64,000 nt of DNA from Ilex aquifolium (Eukaryota > Streptophyta > Magnoliopsida > Aquifoliales > Aquifoliaceae), in contig OX637397.1 in the NCBI GenBank assembly GCA_951799425.1, positions 12,699,064 to 12,763,063 of the forward strand. The letters run 5' to 3'. The position numbers and the translations under genes were made by a program. Below are positions 22,497 to 33,151 of this stretch, piece after piece; position 1 is the stretch's first letter; the number at the start of each line of letters is the position of its first letter. The notes beneath the pieces are model-generated. The model saw only the letters and a list, made by a program, of their open reading frames with translations, was not told the DNA's origin and made no database searches.

Positions 22497-25038
22497 TGTG
22501 ACGACTCGATTTTCGGGGTGATTTAATATATCTTATGATATATGTGACAAATAGACACAATTCATCAAATGAATTGAATAGTTCATGTCCTTCGGTTTAG
22601 ACTAGACAATCAGAGCATCTAACGTACTTTCAAGTAATTTAGGTACAAAGGATTTGTAATTTTGGGCATTCATTTAATATCATAGTCTAAGTACCCAAAT
22701 TATACATTCATCCCCAAAAGTCGTCCATAATCGACACTATTACATCCCATTGATTTTGAAAACACACCAAAGCAACAAAACACAAGTCACAAATTTAAAA
22801 TTTTCCCGAGCATTAACATGAAATATAATATCTCAAAAGCCAACTGAGCACAGATGTTCAAGATAGCTCTGGGAAGAAACCACCGTCATCTCTTGGTCTA
22901 GTCCCTACAAAATGTTAGGGTGAGCCAAAGCCCAGCAGGAAAAACAACTACTAAGTTTTAATCCCATCCCGTAAAATATGGGTCAATACCTATAAGTTCA
23001 TATCAAATAATATTTACCGTAACAACCTGCTTAAATCATAGCATGAGGCAGTATATAAACATTACCAATAAACACGAAACTTACGAATGATGGAAAATTT
23101 CAATTAAGCATGTAATCAATCGTACCAATTCATGTCATGGATCACTCTAAACTTTCACTCTTAGTCTTTATCCATTTAAGTCACTACACCGTTTGTTATG
23201 CACAAACACCTTGGGAACTCCGGGTCCCTTAGAGGGCTCTAACCTCGGGTGTACCCCACCCCCTCGTCTTTAGATGCTTTCAATCAGGGCGCGAGTGACC
23301 CCGCACCTTGACGGATGCTACGCTTGATCAAGACTTGTTTCGGGTCTTTCACCCAAGGGAGGAGCGATCCCTGCTTGCTTGTCCCAATTTCATTTCGAGG
23401 ATTATCATTTCATGTGTCTCAAAGTCGGTTGAGCACACTAACCGGAATAATCACAAATGATGTATTTACCATCATGATAACAACCAAAATACAAATAATA
23501 TAATCATGAATATGTATTTCAATATCTCTTCAACATGCTTTCGTATACGAGTATATGCTACTCAAATCAATACATATATCATGATTAACATTCTAACTAT
23601 GTGGAAGTGTACCACCCTTCACACATAATACTTCTCTTGTAAATTTCCATATATATATTAGTGGTTTAACTTTCATAAGTAACCACACTTTTACTTAAAC
23701 AATGAATATATAATTTTTATCACCATGGGAGTAGTTTACAACTCCAAGAAAATACCATCTTAAAGGCCACACGTGATTTGGTGGTTTTTCCACATGATTA
23801 TACTATTTTGGGTCCATTTATGAATATTTAGGAACTTCGTAGTGAAATTAGAGGCCACTTTGTAATATTCAAAATTATTTCATACTTATTGGGGTCAATG
23901 TATAATTTCAAAAACATTTCCTAACTACTAGAAATACTGATTTGTTGCTTTAGTAGTATTTTATGATTTTCTGGGATCATTGTGTAATTTTAACAGGTGC
24001 TTATCCGTTACTCATGAAACACAAAGGGAGCTTTATATAACTTAACTTGGTAATTTATGCAAGTAGGTATATGATGTTTCTAAAAACTAAGGGGGAAGTT
24101 TCTGAATTTAAGCCAACATTTCTTCATCTTCTCCATCGTCCAGAACCTTCATCAAGAAAGCTTCTTCTCCCATTTTTCTTTTTCTACCATAAATTGTTTC
24201 TTTTATTCATTGCTTTCAAATCTAAAACTCCTCATTCATCACCAAGGACCTAAGTTACTTTTCAACAAATTTTCACCTCATTCCTTGATGAAACTCAAAG
24301 ACCCATGTATACAAATTTCATTCATATGCATGTATACATATATACCTATATATACATATATACCGATATATATATATACATAGCTCATCCACATATCTTA
24401 TTCATCGACATGCACACCACATATACTAGATCAATAACTTACAAAGCAAAAGAGAAAATTAAAACCGTAGAGAGATATGGAAGAAAACAAAGGAGTTGTA
24501 ATTCCTACCTTTGTTTAGAGCTAGTAGTTGTAGGTTCAAAATTTCAGTCCTTAAGCTTCTCCTCTTCCAACAATGAGGTCCTCCCTCTCTCTCTCTCTCT
24601 TTTTCTTTTCAGTAGCAAGGCTGCCCGATTTTTTTTTTTTTTCCTTCTCCACCTTCACTTGTTTTTTGCCAGTATTTATACACTAAGAAGGTGAGCTTCA
24701 GTCAAAGGTCATGGGCGGCAATGGCAGGAGAAAAAATGATGTTTTCTTGCCTTCCTACCATAACCATTGTCAGGTAAATAGTCATGGCAGACTGCCATGA
24801 CTGTGCTATTCATCATCATTCATCATTTTTTTTTTTAATTCATTTAATTTTGTTTAATTAATTTAACTTAAGCTAATTTATCCTCGGTACTAAACATAGT
24901 CAATATTATACTAGTCGGACTCGTTTTCATGAGGGGAAATTCAACGATGAAGTCTATTTCTTCATCCGAGTTGTTTTATATTAAAAATCAAAATTTTGAT
25001 AACTTATTAGATATAATTATAAATAGCGAGTTTTCACG
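22497..25038. mobile_element. Solo LTR, about 2.5 kb, probably Ty3
   Basis: Starts TGTGACGACTCG and ends CGAGTTTTCACG, an inverted repeat matching at 9 of 12 bases. It is flanked by a perfect 5-bp duplication, GGTTT (22492-22496 and 25039-25043). No internal coding domain is present, so it reads as a solo LTR from LTR-LTR recombination. The last base is G where A is expected. It contains a (CT)n tract near 24583-24604 and ATAC microsatellites at 24330-24380. The open frame at 24305-24694 is low-complexity and not a gene. Confidence 0.65.
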
Positions 25039-25043
25039 GGTTT

Positions 25044-26223
25044 GGTCGCTCTTTTTTTGGTAAATAATCAAACCGCTGGACACCATGTTGGAAAAGTATA
25101 GCAAATGCTTTGGGTATTGTTTTTTATTAGTTTTTGAGCCTTCAATTATTGAAAGTGTGTGATATCAGTATTCATGTGGACCAATTATTTTTTGGACAAA
25201 ACTTCAGTTTACCTCCTTGTAATTTAATCTATTTGCACATAACTTTCCTGTGGATTAAAAATGGCACATAACCCACCACCACAACTAATTTAATCTATTT
25301 GTACATAAGTTTCCCCCATTAAAATTTTAAAAATATTTGGGGAGTAAGGTGAAATGTTTCAAATTTTAGAATCAGTTAGAAATTGCCCTTATTGAAAATA
25401 TTTTAAACTCAAGACTAGTCATGTATTTTCTCAAACATGTGGAATTCTTTAGTTTTTAGCAACAATAAAAAGTACTTTTACTTTTACTTTTCAGATATAA
25501 GAGTGATTCGAAGAACTTCACTCCTACAATTCCGGATTTGATCTCCTGGATCACAGATAGATATATATATTTGTTGTGCTATTTTTGTTTGTTAAATTAA
25601 TATAGAGAATTATAAGTTGTTGAATTTAATGGGATTGTGATATTTAGAATTTACATATTATGGACTATTTTTTGGATTAAACCATTTGGTTCGATGGGCT
25701 TGAGGAATCTGATTGTGAGAAATTAGGTTGTTTGTATGTCTAAGTTTGGTTTACAAAACTTGTATTTATGTTAAAAATTGATTGACTTCTTAAACTATTT
25801 TGATTGATTGAGATTGAATAATGAATTATTTTCGATAAATACTTCTCGACAAGGACCATAGTAAAAAATCTAGAGATCAATGATGAATGATTACTTCACT
25901 ACATATGTTGAGAATGATTTTTTCCTTCAGATTTTCAAGAATTTAGATTTTTCCTTGTTTGGTACAACTTCATAGTGAACTTTTTTGTTGACTCTTTTTT
26001 TGTTAGCACTCCGAGTTTGAGAACTCGTAAATTGAAGATTGTCCCCACTAAAGTTGGAGTCTTGCTCCGCCCCTGTTTGCATGACAGCTACTTTAGAACA
26101 TATCTATTTTGGCATTATTCACATTTTCTAGATGCCAATTCTGTGTACATGAATTGAGGGATTAGAGAACATCATAAACAAAATAGTAGTTCTGAAGTTG
26201 CTTCCCTCTCCTCCCCAATTTCC
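25044..26223. other. Upstream region of the UGT73-type gene
   Basis: AT-rich, about 1.2 kb, with no coding sequence or firm promoter element. Two similar TAATCTATTTG-ACATAA blocks at 25225-25310 look like transposon debris. Confidence 0.35.
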
Positions 26224-27708
26224 ATGGCTTCCCAATCCCAACAGCTTCACTTCGTCTTGTTTCCTTTCATGGCTCAAGGCCACATGATTCCCATGGTAGA
26301 CATTGCCAGATTGTTGGCACAGCGCGGCGTTCTTGTCACCATAGTCACGACACCACTGAACGCTGATCGTTTCAAGGCAACGTTCGCTCGTGCGATAGAA
26401 GCTAAGCTCCAGATTCAAGTGATACAACTCCAATTTCCAAGTGTAGAAGCAGGATTACAAGAAGGGTGCGAGAATGTTGATATGCTTCCTTCAATGGATG
26501 TTGTGGTTGATTTTTTCGCCGCAACTGCCATGTTACAACCACAGGTGGAAAATTTGTTTAAGGAGTTAAAACCACCACCAAGTTGCTTGATTTCTGATTT
26601 GTGTCTCCCATGGACAAATAGTATTGCTCAAAAGTTTCGTATCCTAAAACTTGTTTTCCATGGATTTGGTTGCTTCTCTCTCCTGTCCTTACACAACTTG
26701 CGCGTCTCAAAGGTGGTCGATGATATTAACTCCGAATCAGAACACTTTGTGATGCCTGGCCTGCCTGATCGAATTGAACTAACTAAAGCACAGCTTCCAC
26801 GGAATCTCAAGCCACGCCCATCTAGCGGGAAACATATCGGTGTTGGAATGCTAGAGGGTGAAGAAATGGCATATGGGGTGGTGGTTAACACATTTGAGGA
26901 GTTAGAGCCAGATTATGTCAAAGAATATACTAAGGCAAAAGGTAAGAAAGTTTGGTGTATCGGCCCTGTTTCATTGTGCAACAAAAATAATATGGATATG
27001 GCTGCAAGAGGTAAAAAGTCAACTATCAATGAAAACCATTGCCTGAAATGGCTCGACTCATTCGAGCCAGGTTCTGTACTCTATGTTTGTCTAGGAAGTC
27101 TATCTCGCCTAGCAACTTTGCAGATGGTAGAGCTTGGGTTAGGTCTAGAGGCATCAAACCGACCTTTTATATGGGTTATAAGCCATAAATCGGATAGTTT
27201 GGAGAGATGGATTATGGAAGGAAGATTTGAGGAAAGGATCAAAGGAAGAGGGTTTTTGATTCATGGTTGGGCACTACAAGTGCTAATACTATCCCATCCT
27301 GCAATTGGGGGTTTTTTAACACATTGTGGATGGAACTCTACAACAGAAGGGGTATCTGCTGGTGTACCAATGATAACTTGGCCGATGTTTGGTGAGCAGT
27401 TTTTGAATGAGAAGTTGATTGTTCATGTACTGAGGATTGGATTGAGGGTTGGTGTGGAGGTTCAAGTAAATGTTGGAGAGGAAGAGAAGGTTGGTGTGTT
27501 AGTGACGAAGAACGACGTCAAGATGTCTATCGATCGGTTAATGGATGGAGGAGAGGAGGCCGAAGAGAGAAGAAAAAGAGCTAGAGAGTTGGGGAAAATG
27601 GCTAAGATGGCTGTAGAAGAAGGGGGTTCTTCTCACCTCAACATGACATTGCTTATCCAAGATATCATTGAACAAACAAACAATGGGCAGTCAACAGCAG
27701 TGCACTAA
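26224..27708 (+). CDS. UGT73-type UDP-glycosyltransferase
   Basis: A 494-residue, intronless family-1 glycosyltransferase, full length for UGT73 (about 490). The N-terminus has FPFMAQGHMIPMVDIARLL with catalytic His20, and the acceptor-activating Asp is Asp125 in CLISDLCLPW. The PSPG donor box is residues 349-392, exactly 44 long, ending GEQ; the final Gln suggests glucose as donor. It begins WALQ where the family normally has WAPQ, a Pro-to-Leu change, and has [11 protein letters not shown] intact. UGT73 enzymes glucosylate flavonoids, cytokinins, brassinosteroids, coumarins and triterpenes; the acceptor here cannot be told. The start at 26224 is the first ATG giving the family N-terminus. 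A foldback MITE lies 40 bp after the stop. Confidence 0.9.
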   Translation: MASQSQQLHFVLFPFMAQGHMIPMVDIARLLAQRGVLVTIVTTPLNADRFKATFARAIEAKLQIQVIQLQFPSVEAGLQEGCENVDMLPSMDVVVDFFAATAMLQPQVENLFKELKPPPSCLISDLCLPWTNSIAQKFRILKLVFHGFGCFSLLSLHNLRVSKVVDDINSESEHFVMPGLPDRIELTKAQLPRNLKPRPSSGKHIGVGMLEGEEMAYGVVVNTFEELEPDYVKEYTKAKGKKVWCIGPVSLCNKNNMDMAARGKKSTINENHCLKWLDSFEPGSVLYVCLGSLSRLATLQMVELGLGLEASNRPFIWVISHKSDSLERWIMEGRFEERIKGRGFLIHGWALQVLILSHPAIGGFLTHCGWNSTTEGVSAGVPMITWPMFGEQFLNEKLIVHVLRIGLRVGVEVQVNVGEEEKVGVLVTKNDVKMSIDRLMDGGEEAEERRKRARELGKMAKMAVEEGGSSHLNMTLLIQDIIEQTNNGQSTAVH

Positions 27709-27748
27709 AATGTATTCAACAATGCTCACCCATCTTTAATTTTTCTTT

Positions 27749-28061
27749 GGGTAAAATTGATAGTTAGTCTTTAAACTTTATCTTCGATTTTAATTTGATC
27801 CCGAAACTTTCAGTTATCTTAATTTAGTATCTCAGCTATCAATTTTATCTCAATTAAGTCTTTATGCTCATTTTCACCGTCAGATCAACGTTGGGATGGA
27901 TCCGATTGGGCTAATCTCCTATTGATCTAACGGTAAAAATTGAGGAAATAACTTAATTAAGATGAATTTAATAATTGAGAGACTAAATTAGAATAATTAA
28001 AAGTACAAGGATGAAATTAAAATCAAAAACAAAGTTCAGGGACTAACTATAATTTTTAGCC
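27749..28061. mobile_element. Mutator-type foldback MITE in UGT73 3' region
   Basis: Ends GGGTAAAATTGATAGTTAGT and, reversed, GGCTAAAAATTATAGTTAGT; inverted pairing runs through most of its 313 bp. It is flanked by TTTTTCTTT and TTTTTCTTA, an 8-of-9 duplication. Because it starts 40 bp past the UGT73 stop codon, it very likely lies in the 3' UTR or poly(A) region (inference). 28062-29190 beyond it is AT-rich with no gene. Confidence 0.72.
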
Positions 28062-29239
28062 TTTTTCTTATTCATTGCCTCAGCTATTAAAATGTATTTC
28101 GAATTTCTTAAAAGTTATTTATTTTGAATTACCAATACTTCAGACTCATTCCTATAGTACAATTTGTTTTATGTGCTTAAGCATTCCATTTTTGATGTGC
28201 TTTAGCATTCACAAATAAACAAAGGCTCTTAGGAGAGTCACGTGTTTCGTATTTGATACTAGAATTAAATCTATGAAGGTACAAGTTTTGGTCTTAATTC
28301 ATCAAAGATAATCCGCACAGGTAATCCAGTAATTTGAAGTTAACCTTGAGACTAACTATAAACTCAAATGTCTTGAATTTGATTCTTGTTGGTGTCTCTC
28401 GGTTGAAACAAAATATTTGTGATTAGTGAGTAATGTGACTCTGTTCTAGAGAGATTTCCCGTCATCAAAAAAAAAATACATAAAAAAAAAAATACAAGGG
28501 CGGAGCCAGACGATTTTTCTAGTGGGTGCAATTTTAAACATAAAAATACTCCCACTCCAAATATCAATGATATTTTCACAAAAGTATAGTTTCATTTAAG
28601 AAAATGCCAACTAATAATACAACTCATATTTACAAGCGATATACAAAAAGAGCCACCCAAAAAAAAATTTATTATATGAAAATTTCCTATTAGTATTTCC
28701 TTTTAAGAAATTTATTTAGTCAAACAAAGACTTAGTATCTATTATTTAACCCCAATTAATCAAAATATTTTAGAAAAATTGATCAATTTTTATCATAAAT
28801 AATTTAGAAAAATTAAATATACAATAAGTCTAACAAATCAAACTTAGATAGGGGAACAACTTCCAATTTGCAAAGACATTCATTTTTTTATCAATGCAAG
28901 ACCCCTTCAGATGATATCCCAAATACAATCATCCCAAATACATCAATACACAAACATCGAATCTTCATAGTTTAGTTCAAATTCAGATGATTAAAGATTT
29001 TATTTCTATCATTAGGAAAATATTAAGAGGGTAAGAAAATAAAAAATAAAAACTCTAATTACTGCCCCATATATTAAAAAAAAAATAAAAATTGGCAGAC
29101 GTCCAAAGTAATAAATGAAATTTAAACTATGATTATTATTCACCTATGATGTGAGTGTCAATAATGCACTGCAAAGGCTCCACGAAAAGGGACCGGACTA
29201 CTTTACCGAAATAGAATATTTCGGTATCATATCGAAAAG

Positions 29240-30094
29240 CTGTCAATGGAGGATAAAATTACATCAGTGAAAAATTTACGACTATAGTGAATAAAATTAT
29301 AACATTAGTGAAAAATTTACAATAGTTGTAGAAAAAATTACCACAGTAGTGGAAAAAATTAAAACATCAGTGAAAAATTCACAACAATAGTAGGCAAAAT
29401 TACAACATCAATTGACAATTTACTACAATAATATGCACAATTATTACAATAGTGGACAAACTTTTACCACCATTTGAAGTACCAAGACTATATTTTGTGG
29501 GATTGTGATCAATCACTAATATTGAATGATTGATCAGTGAAAAAATTATAACAACAGTGAAAAAATTTACAACAGTAGTGGACAAATTTATAACATCAAT
29601 GAAAAATTTACAACATTAGTGAAAAATTTACAACAACAGTGAATAAATTACAACAGCAGTGGACAAACTTTAATCAATATGGTGGTAAAAGTACGATTGA
29701 CATTTTTAACCACATTTGTCGCAAATATAACACTAGTGCATCTCACTGATGTTGTAAATTTATCTTTAAATTTATATTATTATCCACGATTTTCATAATG
29801 TTAACCAAAATGAAAGTAAATTTTGTCTATAAACTAATAACCTTAGCCACAATCATTCTAAACTTACAATATTTGTGGGAAAAATTACAACAGTAGTGGG
29901 CAAAATTACAATATCAATGGAAAATTTATAACATTAGTGAGAAATTTACAACAATAGTGAAAATTTTACATAATCATTATATTTAACCCTGAATTATAGT
30001 AAATTTTTCCTTTGGTGTCATAACCTTCCCCAATTGTGGTAATTTATTCGCCATAGTTTTAACTTAACATTTTTTTGTCGTAAATTTACCCTTA
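29240..30094. repeat. Left arm tandem array of the foldback element
   Basis: Diverged repeats of AAAATTACAACATCAGTGAA / AAATTTACAACAGTAGTGGA, an approximately 41-bp dimer of two related 20-bp halves. It contains one copy of a non-repeat block (about 29465-29540, with TGATCAATCACTAATATTGA) that recurs in inverted form in the right arm. Confidence 0.8.
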
Positions 30095-30099
30095 ATCCT

Positions 30100-31507
30100 T
30101 GATTACGCCCAAAGAATAACACGGTAATTGTAGCACAGCTTTGGGGTGTCGATTCCACAGAGAGACAAATTAAAAGAATAATAGATAGGAACAAAGAAAC
30201 TAAAGAAAAATATTAAATGATTACTAGAGAATAAAGATTAATTTTAAAATGCAAATTAAAGTGAAACAAAGTGACTAACGTAAAAAGTACTCAAATTTGA
30301 CAAACAGTAAAGCGACGGGAATCCCTTGCACAAATCTGGTATTTTAATTATTCTTAATTCATTGAATAACTCAATTAGGAATTCAATTCCCAAAATTCCC
30401 AACCGGAAGGTATAGATTTATAAACCAAGATCAAACCACATGTAACCCTTTTGAAAAATCATTCCCCACTTTGAAAACACGTAAATTATTATCACTATTG
30501 AGAAAATTCAACGACGACAATATACTCAAGAAGCAATATTGCAGCAAAGAATTAAATCAATATAGATAAATAATTGATCCAAACATAATCAAAGAACTAA
30601 TCCATTTAATAGAAAAAGCATGACTGAATCCATAAACAGAATAAATTCTATGACTATTCGGAGAAAAAAACCTCAACAATAAATTGAGAATGATAAAACA
30701 AAAGAGTTTTACTAATTAGAAATCAAATGCATAAATTAAAAATAAATAAAATACCATCTACTGTGCAAGTTCATCCCTCGCATTACTTTAGAATTTAGTT
30801 ACCCATAAATATAATGGACAATAAAAATCTCCCAAAGAAATAGATCAAACCGGCGGCCATGGAATTTTTCAACTCTCTGATCTGCGTCTGTCCTTCTGTT
30901 TCGTCTTCCAGCTGCTGCCCCTTTCTTTGATATGCGTCCAGTCCAAGTCCCTCCAAAGGAACAGCCGCCTCCCCCTTTATATAGACAAGTCAAACCCTTT
31001 TATTATCTTTTTTGTTTTTTTGGTTCCAGCCGTCCAAGGCTCAAAAGGAAAAGGCCCAAAAAGGCTTAGGTTTTCAAGTCTTTAAGAAGAAAATATATTT
31101 TCTTCCCCTCTTTATTCCAACTTCTTTATTTCAACTCCTAGAGCCCAAATCTTGTATAACTTGAGAAAGATCAAGCCCAATAAAAATAATTAGTGTTGGG
31201 TCCACGTGATAGCAGCATCAATTTCAGCCTTTTCACTCTATGGGCTGTCATCAAAATAAAAACAAATATAAAAGCCCAATAATAAAGTTCCAAAATATTA
31301 AATGTAAAGCCCAATTGTAAATTATCTTTCACCAACCAATAATGCAATATTTAAGATTTAAAATATTATAAAATCATGCTCAAATATATCTCAGTGCGAA
31401 TAGATATTAAATTCAATAATATAAATTATATCTAATTATTTCTATTCACATTTTAGCATTTTAATTCAATAATAGGGTATTTAGAATGTACTTTCGCGCA
31501 CTCATCA
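30100..31507 (-). mobile_element. Athila-type solo LTR with perfect target duplication
   Basis: 1,408 bp, TGATTACG...CTCATCA, flanked on both sides by ATCCT (30095-30099 and 31508-31512). It is therefore a proper solo LTR inserted in the foldback element, not merely the 3' LTR of the neighbouring internal region. It differs from the LTR at 37857-39264 at only about five positions. A minus-strand TATA box, CTATATAAAG, lies at 30975-30984. The 64-codon frame at 30799-30993 is LTR sequence, not a gene. Confidence 0.85.
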
Positions 31508-33151
31508 ATCCTCGTAATATTATCCATAATTTTCATAATATTAACCAAAACAGAGATAATATTAATCAGAATAGTCGTAAATTAACCTCTAAACTTTTAA
31601 ATTTATCCACAATTATTATAAACTTAACCTCAAATGTGGTAAATTTTCCCTTAATTGTGGTAAATTGCCCACAGTTTTGCAATAGATCCTAATCTATTGG
31701 GATAGATCACAAAAAATATAGTACTATGATCTATCACAAAAACATAGGATCTATTACAATTTTTCTTTTTAGAAAGAAAAAAATTGTCATTAAGTACAAT
31801 GATCTATCATTTTACTCTATGATTGATTACAATCTCTCAAGAAATCACTTTTGGGGAAGACTATTGTAACCTTGTGATAGATAATAAATATTCATAAAAT
31901 TTAATTTCACCAATTAAAAATTTAGTTAATTCAAAATAAAATTTAAAATTTAACAACAAATAAACATTCAATTTCACCAATTCAAAATTCACTTTCACTA
32001 AAATTAATATAAAATTTAGCTTCAATTTTATTTATTAAAATTTAATTTAGTAAAATTAATACCAACCTGACTGCCAATTTTACTAAATAAACATTAATTT
32101 AGCAACAAATAACTAAATTAAATATTTAATACGTAAAAAATAAATTTCCATCAACTTTAATTGAATTTTAATTGGCATGAATTTTAAGAAGTAAAAAAAT
32201 ACAAATTCAATCAAATCGAATCGAATTTTAATTAGTTCTAGGCGCTAGAAGCTCAGGTTGAGCTCAAAATTTTAATTGACTCGAATCTGAATTTTAATCG
32301 ACTCAAATTTTAATATATAGAAAAATGAAATTTAATCAACTTGAATTTTAAAAGTGGTGAAGCTGTTGTGTTCAAGTTTATTAATTTAAATAATGAGAAG
32401 GATGACAATGTATTTTCTAATACTTCGGAAGATGTCTCGGACGATGAAATCGATGAGTTCTTATCCTTGATTCAAGTTTTGTTGGATTATGGTCCTTGTT
32501 CTTTGCAAGATTTTGAACATTTGTCAGTGGATGTTGTGCCGAAGTTCATTACTCAAGAAATTGTGGCAGAAGTTCATAAGAATATTCATAGTTAAGGGGA
32601 TATTATTTCAAGCATGTCAAGAGAAGAGATTCACAAAGCCTTAATGCTAAAGGGAATTTATTCCAAGGATGACAATGTTAAGGAGTCTTCTCTTCACGAG
32701 CACACAATGGATTTTTACTCCGATGGCGAGGAGGAGACTTTGACTCGAGCAGATGATTTTAATTCTTTTATGGCATCATCCAAAAAGTTACTGTCAATAC
32801 TCAATAAGATTGAACTAAAGAAGAAGAGAAAATAATAGGAGTTAGTGGTGTTGAAAAATATTTCAACCGTGAAAAATTCAGCAATAATAACTAGGTCCAA
32901 ATCTAAGCTAGCCTTCAAAATTCCAAAGCAAAAGAATTCATACAGATTTAGGCGTTAAATGGAGGATTTTTAGCTACTTCATGGAGAATTTTCAAGAATT
33001 TTAAATATAGGAATTTACTTTGGACTCTTTCACCCGGTAGTCTTGCTTAGAGAGAGGCAACTTGAATTTAAAAATGGAGAGTTTCAAGCAAGGCGGAATT
33101 TCTTGGAACTTCCAAATGGACGACATTGCTATGGTTGGAGGAAAATTCGGT
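31508..33151. repeat. Duplicate of the foldback element's interior
   Basis: Nearly identical to 39265-40908; the one difference I saw is ATCCT against ATCAT at the first bases. At 33151/33152 it breaks off abruptly into Athila integrase sequence, while the other copy carries on (TTCACATG...). It is thus a 1.64-kb direct repeat of host DNA on both sides of the Athila internal region. Confidence 0.85.
32341..32835 (+). pseudogene. Unrecognised acidic reading frame (first copy)
   Basis: One continuous frame broken by a single TAA at 32593-32595. The first part contains DEIDEFLSLIQVLLDYGP and DFEHLSVDVVPKF; the second begins at ATG 32614 and contains REEIHKALMLKGIY and ends in KKKRK. There is no true ATG at the start of the first part (it opens at TTG). 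The amino-acid composition is protein-like rather than random, so it may be a captured gene or a relic of the foldback element's own gene. I do not recognise a family. Confidence 0.4.

Noticed and set aside
24305..24694. 129-codon plus-strand frame
   Set aside because: Made of ATAC/TATA microsatellite, CT repeats and T-runs inside the solo LTR.
30799..30993. 64-codon frame with GGGGCSFGGTWTGR (twin at 38556-38750)
   Set aside because: Lies across the TATA region of the Athila LTR in both copies; not a gene.
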